From positions 1-50,801 of the forward strand of contig CAZXLH010000013.1 in NCBI GenBank assembly GCA_964641455.1: a stretch of DNA of 50,801 nt, in the 5' to 3' direction. This DNA is from DTU015 sp964641455 (lineage in GTDB: Bacteria > Bacillota > Sulfobacillia > Fermentithermobacillales > Fermentithermobacillaceae). The position numbers were made by a program, and so were the translations under genes. Shown piece after piece: positions 34,420-43,358 of the stretch. The notes beneath the pieces were generated by a model that worked only from the letters and a program-made list of their open reading frames with translations, had not been told where the DNA came from and ran no database searches. Each line of letters begins with the position of its first letter. The stretch's first letter is position 1.

Positions 34420-34556
34420 ATTAGGCAGCTTTTTGAAAACCTGTAGTTCTTCTGTACAACTGCTTGAAAATCATGCAGCTTTCGTCGGGGCCTGTATATA
34501 ATCTATACAGCTTTTAGAAAACCTGTATGGAAATTAGGCAGTTTCTTAGAAACCAA
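34420..34556. repeat. Degenerate ~31-bp hairpin repeats upstream of the deacetylase
   Basis: GCAGCTTTTTGAAAACCTGTA-like units recur at about 34425, 34456, 34475, 34507 and 34538, mostly 31-32 bases apart. Each half can pair internally. The best unit, ATACAG...CTGTAT with TTTT/AAAA inside, covers about 34504-34527 with one mismatch. ATTAGGCAG occurs twice as well. The array fills the gap between rsmE and the deacetylase. No coding content. Confidence 0.6.
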
Positions 34557-34588
34557 ACCGGTAAAGACGTATTGGCGCTCAGAAGATT

Positions 34589-35425
34589 TTAGGAAGTATG
34601 ATTCCGGGAAAAACAGTCTACAGCAATGGCGCAAGCAGCTATGGAAGCGGTTTCAGCTCTGAGAATATATGGGCCAAGAGTTATGGGACAAAACCCCTTT
34701 TCCAAAGCCTGCTCTACTTCATAAGATTCAAACCCGCCTTCAGGGCCAACCAGTATGGAAATTTCTCTTGCGGAACCTATAGCCTCGACCAGATTTTGTG
34801 TGACTTCCCGCCGTTCCAAAGCCAAAAGAGGTTTACCCGGCAATGTGTTTGACATAAGGCTTTTGAAATCTATGATGGGCCTAATTCGAGCGATAACTGG
34901 CCTGCCTGCCTGCTCTGCAGCAGCTCTTGCCACCTTCCACCACCGGTCCATTCGTAAATCTGCTTTGTTTTTACTAAAACGCGGTATGGTCCGGGCGGTT
35001 ACCACCGGGGTAATTGATGTGACTCCAAGTTCGGTAGCTTTTTTTATCATTAAGTCAAACTTATCACCTTTTAGGATAGCCGGAAAAAGATGCAAGGCGT
35101 AAGAAGGCGGTTTTACCCAATACCTGTTGGCTATTTTCCCAACCAGCCGCTTGCGGCCGGCTTCAATAACCTCGGCCTCAATAATCTCAGTGTGGCTTGC
35201 AATTTGCCCAGGAGCCTGGCCTTGAGGTTGAGGTTCCCTGGGATTTGAGATCTGTGTTTGGATTTGAGCCAAGGGCGTTTCTACAACACGAAACGCTTGC
35301 CCTGGCTTGAGCCTTTGGCTCAATGCATGCCGCAAAGTATCGCCGGTCAAAAACACTTGACTGCTTGAAAGCGCTCCAGGTTCAACAAAGAACAATGGAG
35401 GAGTATGCTGCGATAGGTCTGACAC
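34589..35425 (-). CDS. rsmE: 16S rRNA (uracil1498-N3)-methyltransferase RsmE
   Basis: An SPOUT-class methyltransferase for 16S rRNA U1498. The 278-residue protein has the N-terminal PUA-like domain (LTGDTLRHALSQRLKPGQAF), KGDKFDLMIKKATELGV, RWWKVARAAAEQAGR, ILVGPEGGFESYEVE and the knot end LGPYILRAETA, where Tyr replaces the usual Arg. About residues 53-78 are a Gln/Pro-rich insert (QTQISNPREPQPQGQAPGQI). It follows dnaJ, the usual order, but prmA is missing between them. Confidence 0.94.
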   Translation of the reverse strand: MSDLSQHTPPLFFVEPGALSSSQVFLTGDTLRHALSQRLKPGQAFRVVETPLAQIQTQISNPREPQPQGQAPGQIASHTEIIEAEVIEAGRKRLVGKIANRYWVKPPSYALHLFPAILKGDKFDLMIKKATELGVTSITPVVTARTIPRFSKNKADLRMDRWWKVARAAAEQAGRPVIARIRPIIDFKSLMSNTLPGKPLLALERREVTQNLVEAIGSAREISILVGPEGGFESYEVEQALEKGFCPITLGPYILRAETASIAACAIAVDCFSRNHTS

Positions 35426-35476
35426 TCAAATCAACCTCTGTTTGAATCTTAAAATTTAACCTTGCCTGGATAATAC

Positions 35477-36634
35477 TTAGTTGTCCCTGTTTCCTCCGGC
35501 TGCATCCTTGAGCCTTTGGAAAAACGACTTGTTGTTTCCTATGTTTTCGTCTTGATACTTGCTAAGCTGAACCAGAAGTTCCTTTTCCTTGGCTGAGAGC
35601 CTGGTAGGAACATGCACGTTTATTCTTATCATAAGGTCGCCTCTACCCTTGTAACGAAGTTTAGGCATACCTTTGTTTCTGAGACGCAACACCGAACCGG
35701 GCTGAGTTCCTGCCGGTACATCCAATTCACCTTCGCCGTCGAGGGTAGGAATTTTGACTGTGCCGCCCAGTGCGGCCAACGGGAAACTAATGGTTCGATC
35801 AAGCACAAGGTTATCGCCCCGCCTCTCAAACATATCGTGAGGCTTTACAATTATACGTACATACAGGTCTCCCGGAGGGCCTCCCCGGCGCCCTGCATCA
35901 CCCTGGCCGGACAGCCTTAGGTGCAAACCTGAATCGGCACCTGCCGGTATGGTCGCCGTAACCGTCCGAGCCCTGATTTTTTCTCCTAACCCACCACAAT
36001 CACGGCAGGGTTTTTCAACGGTTTTGCCTGAGCCTCCGCACCTGGGACACGTCTTAACTGTAGTCATTGCGCCTAGCATAGTGTTTACAGTGGACCTTAC
36101 CTGCCCGGTACCATTGCAATTTGAGCATGTTACAACTGAAGTGCCAGGTTCCGCCCCGGTTCCGTCACAGCGGGAACAAGATTCTACCCGGCGTACTTTA
36201 ATATCTTTATCTACACCGGAAAACGCTTCCTCTAATGAAATTTCAACTGTTGCTTCAATGTCTCTGCCTCGAATTGGGCCTGTGTCAGGGCGGCGCCTCT
36301 GCCCACCGGTGAAAATATCTTCAAAAGGGCCGAAAATATCACCGAAAGGAAATCCGAAGTCGCCAAAACCCCGGCCTCCAAACGGGTCTTGCCCACCACC
36401 GGCCCCTGTAAAAGGGCCGTCCGGGTTTCCGAACCTATCATAATTTGACCGCTTGTTTGAATCGGAAAGTACCTCATATGCTTCATTGATTTCTTTAAAC
36501 TTGGCCTCGGCAGATGAGTCACCGGGATTCATGTCCGGATGATATTTTTTAGCGAGGTTTCTATATGCTCGCTTTATTTCATCCTGACCGGCATCTTTAC
36601 CTACACCAAGCACTTCATAATAGTCTTTGCTCAA
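35477..36634 (-). CDS. dnaJ: Chaperone DnaJ (Hsp40)
   Basis: DnaJ delivers substrates to DnaK and stimulates its ATPase. The 385-residue protein has a J domain with HPD (AKKYHPDMNPGD), a Gly/Phe-rich linker (about 75-125), four CxxCxGxG zinc motifs (CSRCDGTG, CSNCNGTG, CPRCGGSG, CRDCGGLG) and the C-terminal peptide-binding domains. It starts at TTG 36634, sharing TTGA with the chaperonin stop, with GGAGG seven bases upstream: tight coupling to the chaperonin gene instead of the usual dnaK. Confidence 0.97.
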   Translation of the reverse strand: MSKDYYEVLGVGKDAGQDEIKRAYRNLAKKYHPDMNPGDSSAEAKFKEINEAYEVLSDSNKRSNYDRFGNPDGPFTGAGGGQDPFGGRGFGDFGFPFGDIFGPFEDIFTGGQRRRPDTGPIRGRDIEATVEISLEEAFSGVDKDIKVRRVESCSRCDGTGAEPGTSVVTCSNCNGTGQVRSTVNTMLGAMTTVKTCPRCGGSGKTVEKPCRDCGGLGEKIRARTVTATIPAGADSGLHLRLSGQGDAGRRGGPPGDLYVRIIVKPHDMFERRGDNLVLDRTISFPLAALGGTVKIPTLDGEGELDVPAGTQPGSVLRLRNKGMPKLRYKGRGDLMIRINVHVPTRLSAKEKELLVQLSKYQDENIGNNKSFFQRLKDAAGGNRDN

Positions 36635-38220
36635 AAACCTTCCTCCAGAGATCTATGAGATTGGATACCGCCCCTGGCACCCACATCCTCTTCATCTTTT
36701 TTCTTGATAATTGTATCTATCCGCAAAATAGCGCAAGCAATCTCCATGGCTGCTTTAAGGGCATGAGTTTTCACAGGTACAGGGTCTATTATTCCTAACT
36801 TAAGCATATCTTCTATTTCGCCTGTTTCACAGTCCACTGCCAGGCTCTCGCTGTTTTCCTCAGTTTGCCTGGCCATTACATCGCCAACCTTCTCCAGGGG
36901 GTTAAACCCTGCATTTGACACTATCTGAGAAAGCGGCCGCTTAAGCGCCTCAACGACGCACAAAATCCCATAGGCTTTCATACCTTTTTGGCTTGCCCTG
37001 AGTTTGTCAACTTGCCTGGCACAGGCGATCTCAACAGCGCCTCCTCCGGCAACAATACCGCCTTTTACGGCTGCCTGAACCGAAGCGGCTGCATCAGTGC
37101 AAATTCTTTCCCTTTCGCCTCTAACTTCTTCAGTACTGGCCCCAACCAGTATAGTAGCCATAGGTTTGCCTTGCCCGCCTATGACTTTTATACATTCAAG
37201 TTTTTCGTCTTCAAAAACATTTTTTGCATATCCAAAGTATTTCTTAAGTTCATGGGCTGGTTTCTTTAGCCCTGTTCTTTTAATAGGCCTTGCGCCTGTA
37301 TGCTCAGAGACCTTGCGTACGTCTGCAGAAGCCACCCTGGTTGCTACCATTACTTTGGCATCTGTAAGTATCTCTTCAGCAATGTCACTTATGCCTTTAT
37401 CTATAATAACGCAATTAACGCCCAGTTCAATGGCTTTTTTGAGATTTTGCTCAAACTCTTTTTGAAGCTCTAAATACCTCTGAAACCCTGCCTCTGTTGC
37501 GAGCGCTTCTTCTTCCACTTCTTCAGGTTCAAGCGCATCGTCAACCACCATAATTACCGCGTTATCGATATTTTCCGGCATCTCTTCGTTAAGCCGCTCT
37601 TTGTCAACGATTATGCCGGGAAATACCTGGTTTTGCGCACCTTCTTTAGCTACAATTATTTCAGAAAACTTGAACCGGTTATCCAGAAGTTTATCTTTGC
37701 CAACCATTTTTGCCGCAGAAACCACAAGTTCAGCTATATCCTCATTTCCCCGTCCTGCAATTAACGCAACCTTATGGAGAAGGGGATCGTCTACTCCCTG
37801 TAGTTTGACAGCTTTTTGTTCGATAAACCGTATTGCTTCTGTAATCCCAATCTTAACGCCTTCAATAACCCTGGTTACCGGTACTCCACGCGCTACCTGG
37901 CTTACGCCCTCGGACAAAAGGGACCCTGCCATAATTGTTGCGGTGGTTGTGCCGTCCCCAACCTCTTCTTCCTGAGCTTTTGCAGTGTTAATCACCATTT
38001 TGGCTGCAGGGTGGTTTACGTCCATTCTTGTAAGAATGGTCATACCGTCATTGGTCACCACTACTTCGCCGAACCTGTCAACCAAGAGCGTGTCTAACCC
38101 CTTGGGGCCTATAGTGCCTTCTACAGCCGATGCAATGGCGCGAACTGCATTTACGTTGGTCAGAAGCGCTGCAAACCTCTCGTCGATTTCCGAGCCTTGA
38201 GCCGCTTGTCTAAGTGTCAC
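36631..38220 (-). CDS. Group III (archaeal-like thermosome-type) chaperonin
   Basis: A 529-residue ATP-driven folding chamber subunit related to archaeal thermosome/CCT, not GroEL. It has GPKGLD (38-43), NDGMTIL (57-63), GDGTTT (88-93), the built-in-lid type apical domain and GGIVAGGGAVEIACARQ. There is no GroES partner nearby and no GGM tail. Group III chaperonins were described in Carboxydothermus hydrogenoformans and a few other bacteria, within the hsp70 operon. It starts at GTG 38220 after GGAGGGG, 89 bases after the hrcA stop, and overlaps dnaJ by four bases. grpE and dnaK, expected between hrcA and dnaJ, are absent. Confidence 0.93.
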   Translation of the reverse strand: MTLRQAAQGSEIDERFAALLTNVNAVRAIASAVEGTIGPKGLDTLLVDRFGEVVVTNDGMTILTRMDVNHPAAKMVINTAKAQEEEVGDGTTTATIMAGSLLSEGVSQVARGVPVTRVIEGVKIGITEAIRFIEQKAVKLQGVDDPLLHKVALIAGRGNEDIAELVVSAAKMVGKDKLLDNRFKFSEIIVAKEGAQNQVFPGIIVDKERLNEEMPENIDNAVIMVVDDALEPEEVEEEALATEAGFQRYLELQKEFEQNLKKAIELGVNCVIIDKGISDIAEEILTDAKVMVATRVASADVRKVSEHTGARPIKRTGLKKPAHELKKYFGYAKNVFEDEKLECIKVIGGQGKPMATILVGASTEEVRGERERICTDAAASVQAAVKGGIVAGGGAVEIACARQVDKLRASQKGMKAYGILCVVEALKRPLSQIVSNAGFNPLEKVGDVMARQTEENSESLAVDCETGEIEDMLKLGIIDPVPVKTHALKAAMEIACAILRIDTIIKKKDEEDVGARGGIQSHRSLEEGF

Positions 38221-38309
38221 TTGAGTCCCCTCCTGTGCGCGAGTGTTAATTAGATTATACGTCAGATAGCCGCGTCAGTCCTACACGGTGTGTTAAAGAG
38301 TTGGAACTG

Positions 38310-39329
38310 CTAACGAATAAAGTAATCGGTTAATTTGTTTTCGCAAAGCCTTACCACCGCTACAGCCCTTGGGTAATTCATCCTCTTGGGCCCAAGTAAG
38401 CCTATTCTTCCTGCGCTTTGTCCTAATCTAAAAGTTCCGTAGACTATGCTGAAATCTTTTACGGTTTCAACTTCGTTTTCTTCACCAATAGTAATTGCAG
38501 GATCCGTGGTTTGCGACTCGGTAATCATAATGTTACGAATAAGCGAACCGTTTTCTATTACCTGTAAAAGCTCTTGAACCCGGTTCAGATCTCTAAATTC
38601 AGGCTGGTTGAGCAAATTCGCAGTTCCGCCCATGTAAAGTTTTTCGGTTTCACTTTCTTCGGTTATGCTTTTAAGAAACTCAGCCACCTGTACGATTACC
38701 TCAGTGTAGCGTGACGTCTCTCTGCTGAGTAAATCTTGTGCCTTGTAATGAACTCTGTCCAAGTTCACATGACAAAGCTGCTCTCTTAATAGATGAGATA
38801 CATACTCCATTTCCTCTTGTTGCATTGGCGGAACATCTATAAGGCAGCTTTCCACTACTCCTGCATCGCTTACTATAACCAGAAGAGCTCTCCCTACAGA
38901 TGCAGGCAGCAAGTGGATAGCCTGAAATGTTGTGCTTTGGTACTCTGGGCCAAGCACAAAAGCAAGATAACTGGTTGCTTCCGATAAGACTCGAACCGTT
39001 TCTCTGAGCAAAGAAACCACGTCTCGGATTTTGGAACGGAACAGCGACTCAAGCATGGCTGACTCCCGGCGCGAGATTCTGACATCGGCCATCAGTTCGT
39101 CTACATAGATTCTGTAACCTCTGTCTGAAGGAACTCTGCCTGAAGAAGTATGGGGCTTGTCGAGATATCCCATCTCTTCTAAATCAGCCATTTCGTTTCT
39201 TATTGTAGCCGGGCTCACTCCGAGCCGGTATCTTCGCGCTACGGCCCTTGAACCAACAGGAAGCCCAGTTCGAACATGATCCTCAACAATTGCCTTGAGT
39301 ATCTGAGCCTTCCTTTCATCAAGTGCCAA
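38310..39329 (-). CDS. hrcA: Heat-inducible transcription repressor HrcA
   Basis: HrcA binds CIRCE and represses class I heat-shock genes. The 339-residue protein has an N-terminal winged helix (DERKAQILKAIVEDHVRTGL, VSPATIRNEMADLEEMGYL, KPHTSSGRVPSDRGYRIYVD) and a GAF-like dimer domain ending in IGLLGPKRMNYPRAVAVV. The start is TTG 39329, directly after AAAGGAGG. The open frame to 39407 would run backwards through its own operator and promoter and is rejected. A perfect CIRCE lies 15 bases upstream, so the operon is autoregulated. Confidence 0.96.
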   Translation of the reverse strand: MALDERKAQILKAIVEDHVRTGLPVGSRAVARRYRLGVSPATIRNEMADLEEMGYLDKPHTSSGRVPSDRGYRIYVDELMADVRISRRESAMLESLFRSKIRDVVSLLRETVRVLSEATSYLAFVLGPEYQSTTFQAIHLLPASVGRALLVIVSDAGVVESCLIDVPPMQQEEMEYVSHLLREQLCHVNLDRVHYKAQDLLSRETSRYTEVIVQVAEFLKSITEESETEKLYMGGTANLLNQPEFRDLNRVQELLQVIENGSLIRNIMITESQTTDPAITIGEENEVETVKDFSIVYGTFRLGQSAGRIGLLGPKRMNYPRAVAVVRLCENKLTDYFIR

Positions 39330-39343
39330 TTTTGAACCTCCTT

Positions 39344-39370
39344 TTAGCACTCTGAACTTACGAGTGCTAA
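39344..39370. promoter_or_regulatory. CIRCE operator, perfect match
   Basis: TTAGCACTC, nine bases, then GAGTGCTAA: an exact consensus CIRCE, the HrcA binding site. It lies between the -10 element and the hrcA Shine-Dalgarno, so bound HrcA would block transcription of hrcA-chaperonin-dnaJ. Confidence 0.97.
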
Positions 39371-39378
39371 TCATCTCG

Positions 39379-39407
39379 AAGATAGCACGGGAAGCGGAGG
39401 GTGTCAA
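39379..39407 (-). promoter_or_regulatory. Sigma-A promoter of the hrcA-chaperonin-dnaJ operon
   Basis: Perfect TTGACA (39407-39402) and TATCTT (39384-39379) with a 17-base spacer on the minus strand. The predicted start falls at the upstream edge of CIRCE, the classical layout. Confidence 0.88.
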
Positions 39408-40083
39408 TAGAGTGGGAGGTGGGTAACCAACTCCAATTCATACCTGACTTTCTCAGACGAATACTCATGATGCTTCAGGTAACCATTTCTTTCTAGCCTT
39501 CCAATTAGAATATTTGGCGCTCAATAATCCTGTCAATCGTTATTTTGCTCGACGCAACTTTTCATGAAAGTTCACATTCTCCAACAGAGCCTCTTCGATA
39601 AGACGGCTCCTTCTAGCTTCCTTTATGTGCACTATGCAGACGCGTACATTATTTCACCGCAAAGAGCCTTTTCCCCTTCGTACCACGGTCATTAATTGCT
39701 ATACTTCCCCGCAGCGAGACTATTGCTGACCATTGGCAGAATAATAGTATAAATAGCAATTGTATTCCGCCAGCCAAAGTCACCATTTCCCCGGCTGAAG
39801 GGAAAAAACGATATTCGAAAACCGCTAGAAACATCTTTGTGAATACGAAGTGCATTTTTCAAAAGTTTAATCAATAGTGTTGGCAGCGTTGCCGACATTA
39901 TTTCCTCTAGGAATGGGAAAGCGAGCCAAAGTAGGCAAGGAATAGTCAGTCATAGAAGGTGAGGACATATCATGATCATGTTCATCTGTCTGGTTGCATT
40001 AGCGCCGCCTATCCAATCTTGACTTGTTATCATAAGCAAGCATATATTTGCAGGCCTGAAGTCCGCCCCCCGTCGGTGGTGCG
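39408..40083. other. Gene-poor region upstream of hrcA, possible decayed ORF
   Basis: Two overlapping minus-strand frames of 68 codons (39649-39855 and 39692-39898) have membrane-like stretches (GGIQLLFILLFCQWSAIVSL; NTIAIYTIILPMVSNSLAAG) but no family resemblance and no good start. They may be fragments of a decayed membrane protein. A nine-base inverted pair AATTGCTAT/ATAGCAATT lies at 39694 and 39753. Nothing else was recognised. Confidence 0.4.
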
Positions 40084-41329
40084 CTACCAGCGATAGTCGT
40101 AGCCGATGCAGATCAGGGGCTTTTCTAGCTTATCTTTGCGGACACGATACTTCTTTTTCAGAGCGGGCAGATCATCAATTGAACAGGTACCATAGGCAAT
40201 CTGCAAGCTAAACTTGTCCTGCTCGCGCATGCTCTGATTGATATCCTGCGGAAGGCGAGTGTAGAACTGCCAGTGCCGTTCCATCTCCTGCATCCCTAAA
40301 TGCTCATAAAAAGTTTGAGCATGCTCGTCCATTGACCAGAATTCCATGCGACGCACATTCCTGACGCTAAGCCACTCCCTAGCTGCTGCAATCATGCGCT
40401 TAGCAATGCCTTCGCCTTGATGATCCGGCCTTACCCCGAATTCCCAAACGAAACCGCAGCAACTATCCATACCATAGCCTAGCTCACCCGGTTCTGACTC
40501 CAACTCAACATCAATAAAGCCGACAATCTCACCATTATACTCAGCCACTAACTCCATCGATTCCTGCTTATAGGTTGGCTTGCGATGATGCAGAACAACC
40601 CAAGCGCGCGAAGTAACAGCTACTTGCGCCCAGGTGGCGAGCCAAACTTCCTCGTCAGCTGGCTGGTAAGGACGGAGAACTAACTCGCCAAAGGAAGGAT
40701 AGCTATCAGCAGCATCCCAGCTCTTGGTCCATGTATCGTGAAAAGCAAGCTCAGATAGAGGCTTGCGTGGGCGGCGCTTTTCCTCAGCCGGATAACCCAG
40801 CGGCATGAGGTAATAGCAGCGAACATCCTTAGGTAGCTGCAAAATATCACTGGCCTTGGCAATGTCCAAATAGCCAATCCAACAACTGCCGATGCCATGT
40901 GCCGCCGCCGCTAACTGAATGTGTGCTCCTGGAATCAGAGGCGCTGAATTCATGAACAACAGTGCCATGTGGTGAGGGTCAGGACAACTCCTAAACCAAT
41001 CATATGCTTCCCTTCCCCAGCGCAGCCTGTTGACTTCCTGGCTAAACTCACTTTCCTCTTCCGGCTTGTAGAGCCTAGCACAACAGGCGACTACTACTGG
41101 TGCCTCGGCAATCCACATTTGCCCGCCAGCCGTTTCTGCCAAGGCCCGCTTCTTATCCTCGTCAGTAATAATGCCGAAAACATGGGCTTGTCCGTTATCA
41201 CCACTGGGGAGCCCAGCGAGCAGCTTCCATAATGCGATGCAGTACCTCCGGCGTAATTGGGTCCGGCTTAAACTGCCTAACAGAGCGGCGGTTATATAAA
41301 ACTGTAAACAAATGCTCAGTCTGCTTCAT
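40084..41329 (-). pseudogene. Nitroreductase-GNAT acetyltransferase fusion, frameshifted
   Basis: The ATG at 41329 follows AAGGAGG and opens an FMN nitroreductase domain (NRRSVRQFKPDPITPEVLHR, EAARWAP). The frame breaks at a CCCC run (41209-41206, minus strand). Removing one C restores APSGDNGQAHVFGIITDEDK and joins perfectly to the downstream frame (GGQMWIAEAPVVVACCAR, AAAAHGIGSCWIGYL, PLGYPAEEKRRPRKPLSEL). A GNAT domain follows with the acetyl-CoA motif PDHQGEGIAKRMIAAAREW. The intact protein would be about 414 residues. The frame is otherwise open throughout, so the gene is recently broken, a sequencing error, or shifted on purpose. Role unknown; perhaps xenobiotic reduction and acetylation. 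Confidence 0.85.
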
Positions 41330-41419
41330 CGGCTTTTCCTCCTTGTCATCACAGTTCATCAATCCCATTATCCCTAAGTTCAAGGCTACGGGCTAGGGTA
41401 AGCTTGATTCTGTCAATCG

Positions 41420-41851
41420 TTATCGCTTCCTCTCATCACCTGACTCAGTTGCAGCTTCTCTCCTGTACGAACGAACATGTAAAAGCCCCTTTGCTGAGAT
41501 AGCTGCCCCCGCGACGATGAGAACAACAGGGATCATTGGTAGATACGAATTTGATTTCATATCTGTTAGGCTAATCTGGCCCACGTTCCACACTTTGCGC
41601 AGGTTTAAAGCTAGGCTATCTAGATTTTCCTCGACATAGTTCTCTATAGCCGAGTAAAGCTCATTATGAAACCTGCTTTGAACGCAATCGGTAAAAGAAC
41701 GGTTGCCCGCCATGGCCTGATCCCCTTCCCACTCACGGGGCTTTCCCACGCAAAGTACAAGTAAATGTGTTCGAATCCACTGGCCCAATGGGTGAACTAA
41801 ATCTTTTTCATCAAAGCTAAAGCCTTCCTTCCTCTTCAAAAACTTGATCAA
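41420..41851 (-). CDS. Unrecognised protein with one C-terminal membrane helix
   Basis: A 143-residue frame from TTG 41851 with a soluble, charged N-terminal part (FHNELYSAIENYVEENLDSL looks helical), one hydrophobic segment (YLPMIPVVLIVAGAAISAKG, about 105-125) and a short basic tail. I do not recognise a family. No convincing ribosome binding site precedes it, so it may be the 3' part of a truncated gene. It lies in a decayed stretch between the frameshifted nitroreductase gene and an empty region. Confidence 0.4.
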   Translation of the reverse strand: MIKFLKRKEGFSFDEKDLVHPLGQWIRTHLLVLCVGKPREWEGDQAMAGNRSFTDCVQSRFHNELYSAIENYVEENLDSLALNLRKVWNVGQISLTDMKSNSYLPMIPVVLIVAGAAISAKGLLHVRSYRREAATESGDERKR

Positions 41852-42274
41852 GCTGATTGTTACTTTCTAACAGCAGCATTTCCCACATCCAATCGGTAAT
41901 AACGCTCTACGCCATCAGCGCCTCTTTTCTTACGAATTACCGGTTAAAGTCAGTACTTTCCGGCAACATCAAGGGAATGTTTTGTGGTTCGGAAGTGGCC
42001 AAGCGGAGACGGCCACTTTGTGAATCCAGAGGCTATTTCCCACAGTAGATTGGGCTTATGTAAAACCAGGTTAATCTAAGGGTTAGATTTTAGTAAGCGG
42101 GATGGCAAAAAGCGCAATAGTACGCCAGTAGCAAACAAGATTCAGACGCACAGAAAATATGGCTATACTCATGGACAACCGAGGCACGGAAAAGCAACCT
42201 GGGAGCACATACAGAACTCTACGGCTACCCGACCTAAAACAAAACAGGGAACCCCGGCACGTTAAGGAACTGAT
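41852..42274. other. Non-coding stretch, possible element remnant
   Basis: No convincing gene. A hairpin of eight pairs, AAGTGGCC with GGCCACTT and a ten-base loop, lies at 41993-42018, and AATCTAA/TTAGATT forms a second near 42073. The word ATTTCCCACA occurs twice about 160 bases apart around the first hairpin. This could be the remains of an insertion element but there is no transposase similarity. Confidence 0.4.
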
Positions 42275-43147
42275 TTAAGCCGCACTAAAAACTTGCTTAA
42301 GCCAGCCAAACACAGTCTTAATACCGTCGAGTATTTTTTGAATCAGTCCCTGGTTCTGCTTGGCAGTTCTTTTTAGATCATCAAGACTCTTGCCTATTTT
42401 GCCAAGTTGCTCACTTATTTTTTCTACATTCAAATCAAGGCGGCTTATCTTTTCCATTAGATCTTGAACTTTCTCAATCTGAGCATCGGTTAAGGTAATA
42501 TTCATATCTTTAGCTATGATTTCTATAACATGGCGTATCTCATTGGGATTCTTAATCTTATCTTTTGCTACCTCTTGTTTTATCTTTTTAATAAGTTCGG
42601 CAGCCTCTTCTTTGCCGATATCATCTCCCAAATCCCCGGTCACAAAAAGTTCTTCATTAGCAGCTTCTTTTGCTTCAGAAGAAAGTTTCTTGCCGGTAGC
42701 TTCTTCAAAAGCCTTCATTATGCCGGTAAGAGCAGCAGTTCCGGAAACATTAAACGGTGCCGTTACATTAATTTCAGCATTCTCCACGCCGGCAGTTACC
42801 AAAGCATTTGCATACATTTCTTGTGTTACCCAGGTGATATTATGAGTTTTCACTCTTATTCCCGCACCCTTAGACGCTAATTTGACATAAGCAGACGACA
42901 GCGCACGGGTACCAATATGCTCTTTAGATGCTATGCCCTCTAAATACTCTCTTTCCTCTTCATTAGTTACTGTCAGAATTAACACTTCATCTTCTTTGAC
43001 ACCGAAATAATCAAGGATTTGTTTTTGCTGTTCTTGAGAAAGATCTGCTCCAAGAGTAACTACATCAGACTGGTCTGCAAAAGCCAGGACAGGGAACAAC
43101 GTTACCATCAAAACTACAGTGATTGCTGTAATCAAGACTTTCTTCAT
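42275..43147 (-). CDS. Exported DUF1002 protein
   Basis: A 290-residue secreted protein of the DUF1002 family, common in Firmicutes and of unknown role. It has a signal peptide (KKVLITAITVVLMVTLFPVL, cleavage after AFA), a conserved domain (VTLGADLSQEQQKQILDYFG, NEEEREYLEG, GTRALSSAYVKL, GIRVKTHNITWVTQEMYANA, NVTAPFNVSGTAALTGIMKA), and a coiled-coil-like C terminus (KISEQLGKIGKSLDDLKRTA). The ATG at 43147 follows AGGGGGT. It stands alone with 211 upstream bases. Confidence 0.88.
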   Translation of the reverse strand: MKKVLITAITVVLMVTLFPVLAFADQSDVVTLGADLSQEQQKQILDYFGVKEDEVLILTVTNEEEREYLEGIASKEHIGTRALSSAYVKLASKGAGIRVKTHNITWVTQEMYANALVTAGVENAEINVTAPFNVSGTAALTGIMKAFEEATGKKLSSEAKEAANEELFVTGDLGDDIGKEEAAELIKKIKQEVAKDKIKNPNEIRHVIEIIAKDMNITLTDAQIEKVQDLMEKISRLDLNVEKISEQLGKIGKSLDDLKRTAKQNQGLIQKILDGIKTVFGWLKQVFSAA

Positions 43148-43358
43148 GAAACTTACCCCCTACTACAATATACATAATTAAGACGTCGCACTGCTAACTG
43201 ATGTAAGCCCTTCAGTATATTACTTTCTTGATTAGAAGGTTTAACTGCCTATATTGTAAGAGGGGTTTTCAATCAAAACAAATAGGTCCTAGCATATAGG
43301 TTTGTGTATAAGTTTCTCTCTTTCGTTATGACATTTGGGTCAATCCAGGAAGTTCCTG

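Noticed and set aside
36631..38220. GroEL
   Set aside because: Motifs and architecture match thermosome-type chaperonins; no GroES neighbour and no GGM tail.
39330..39407. hrcA coding region extended to 39407
   Set aside because: It would place the coding sequence over its own -35/-10 and CIRCE. A TTG directly after AAAGGAGG at 39329 fits the family start.
39530..41423. 14-bp direct repeats CTGTCAATCGTTAT flanking the nitroreductase region
   Set aside because: A few 14-mers are expected to repeat by chance in 50 kb; there are no other signs of a mobile element.
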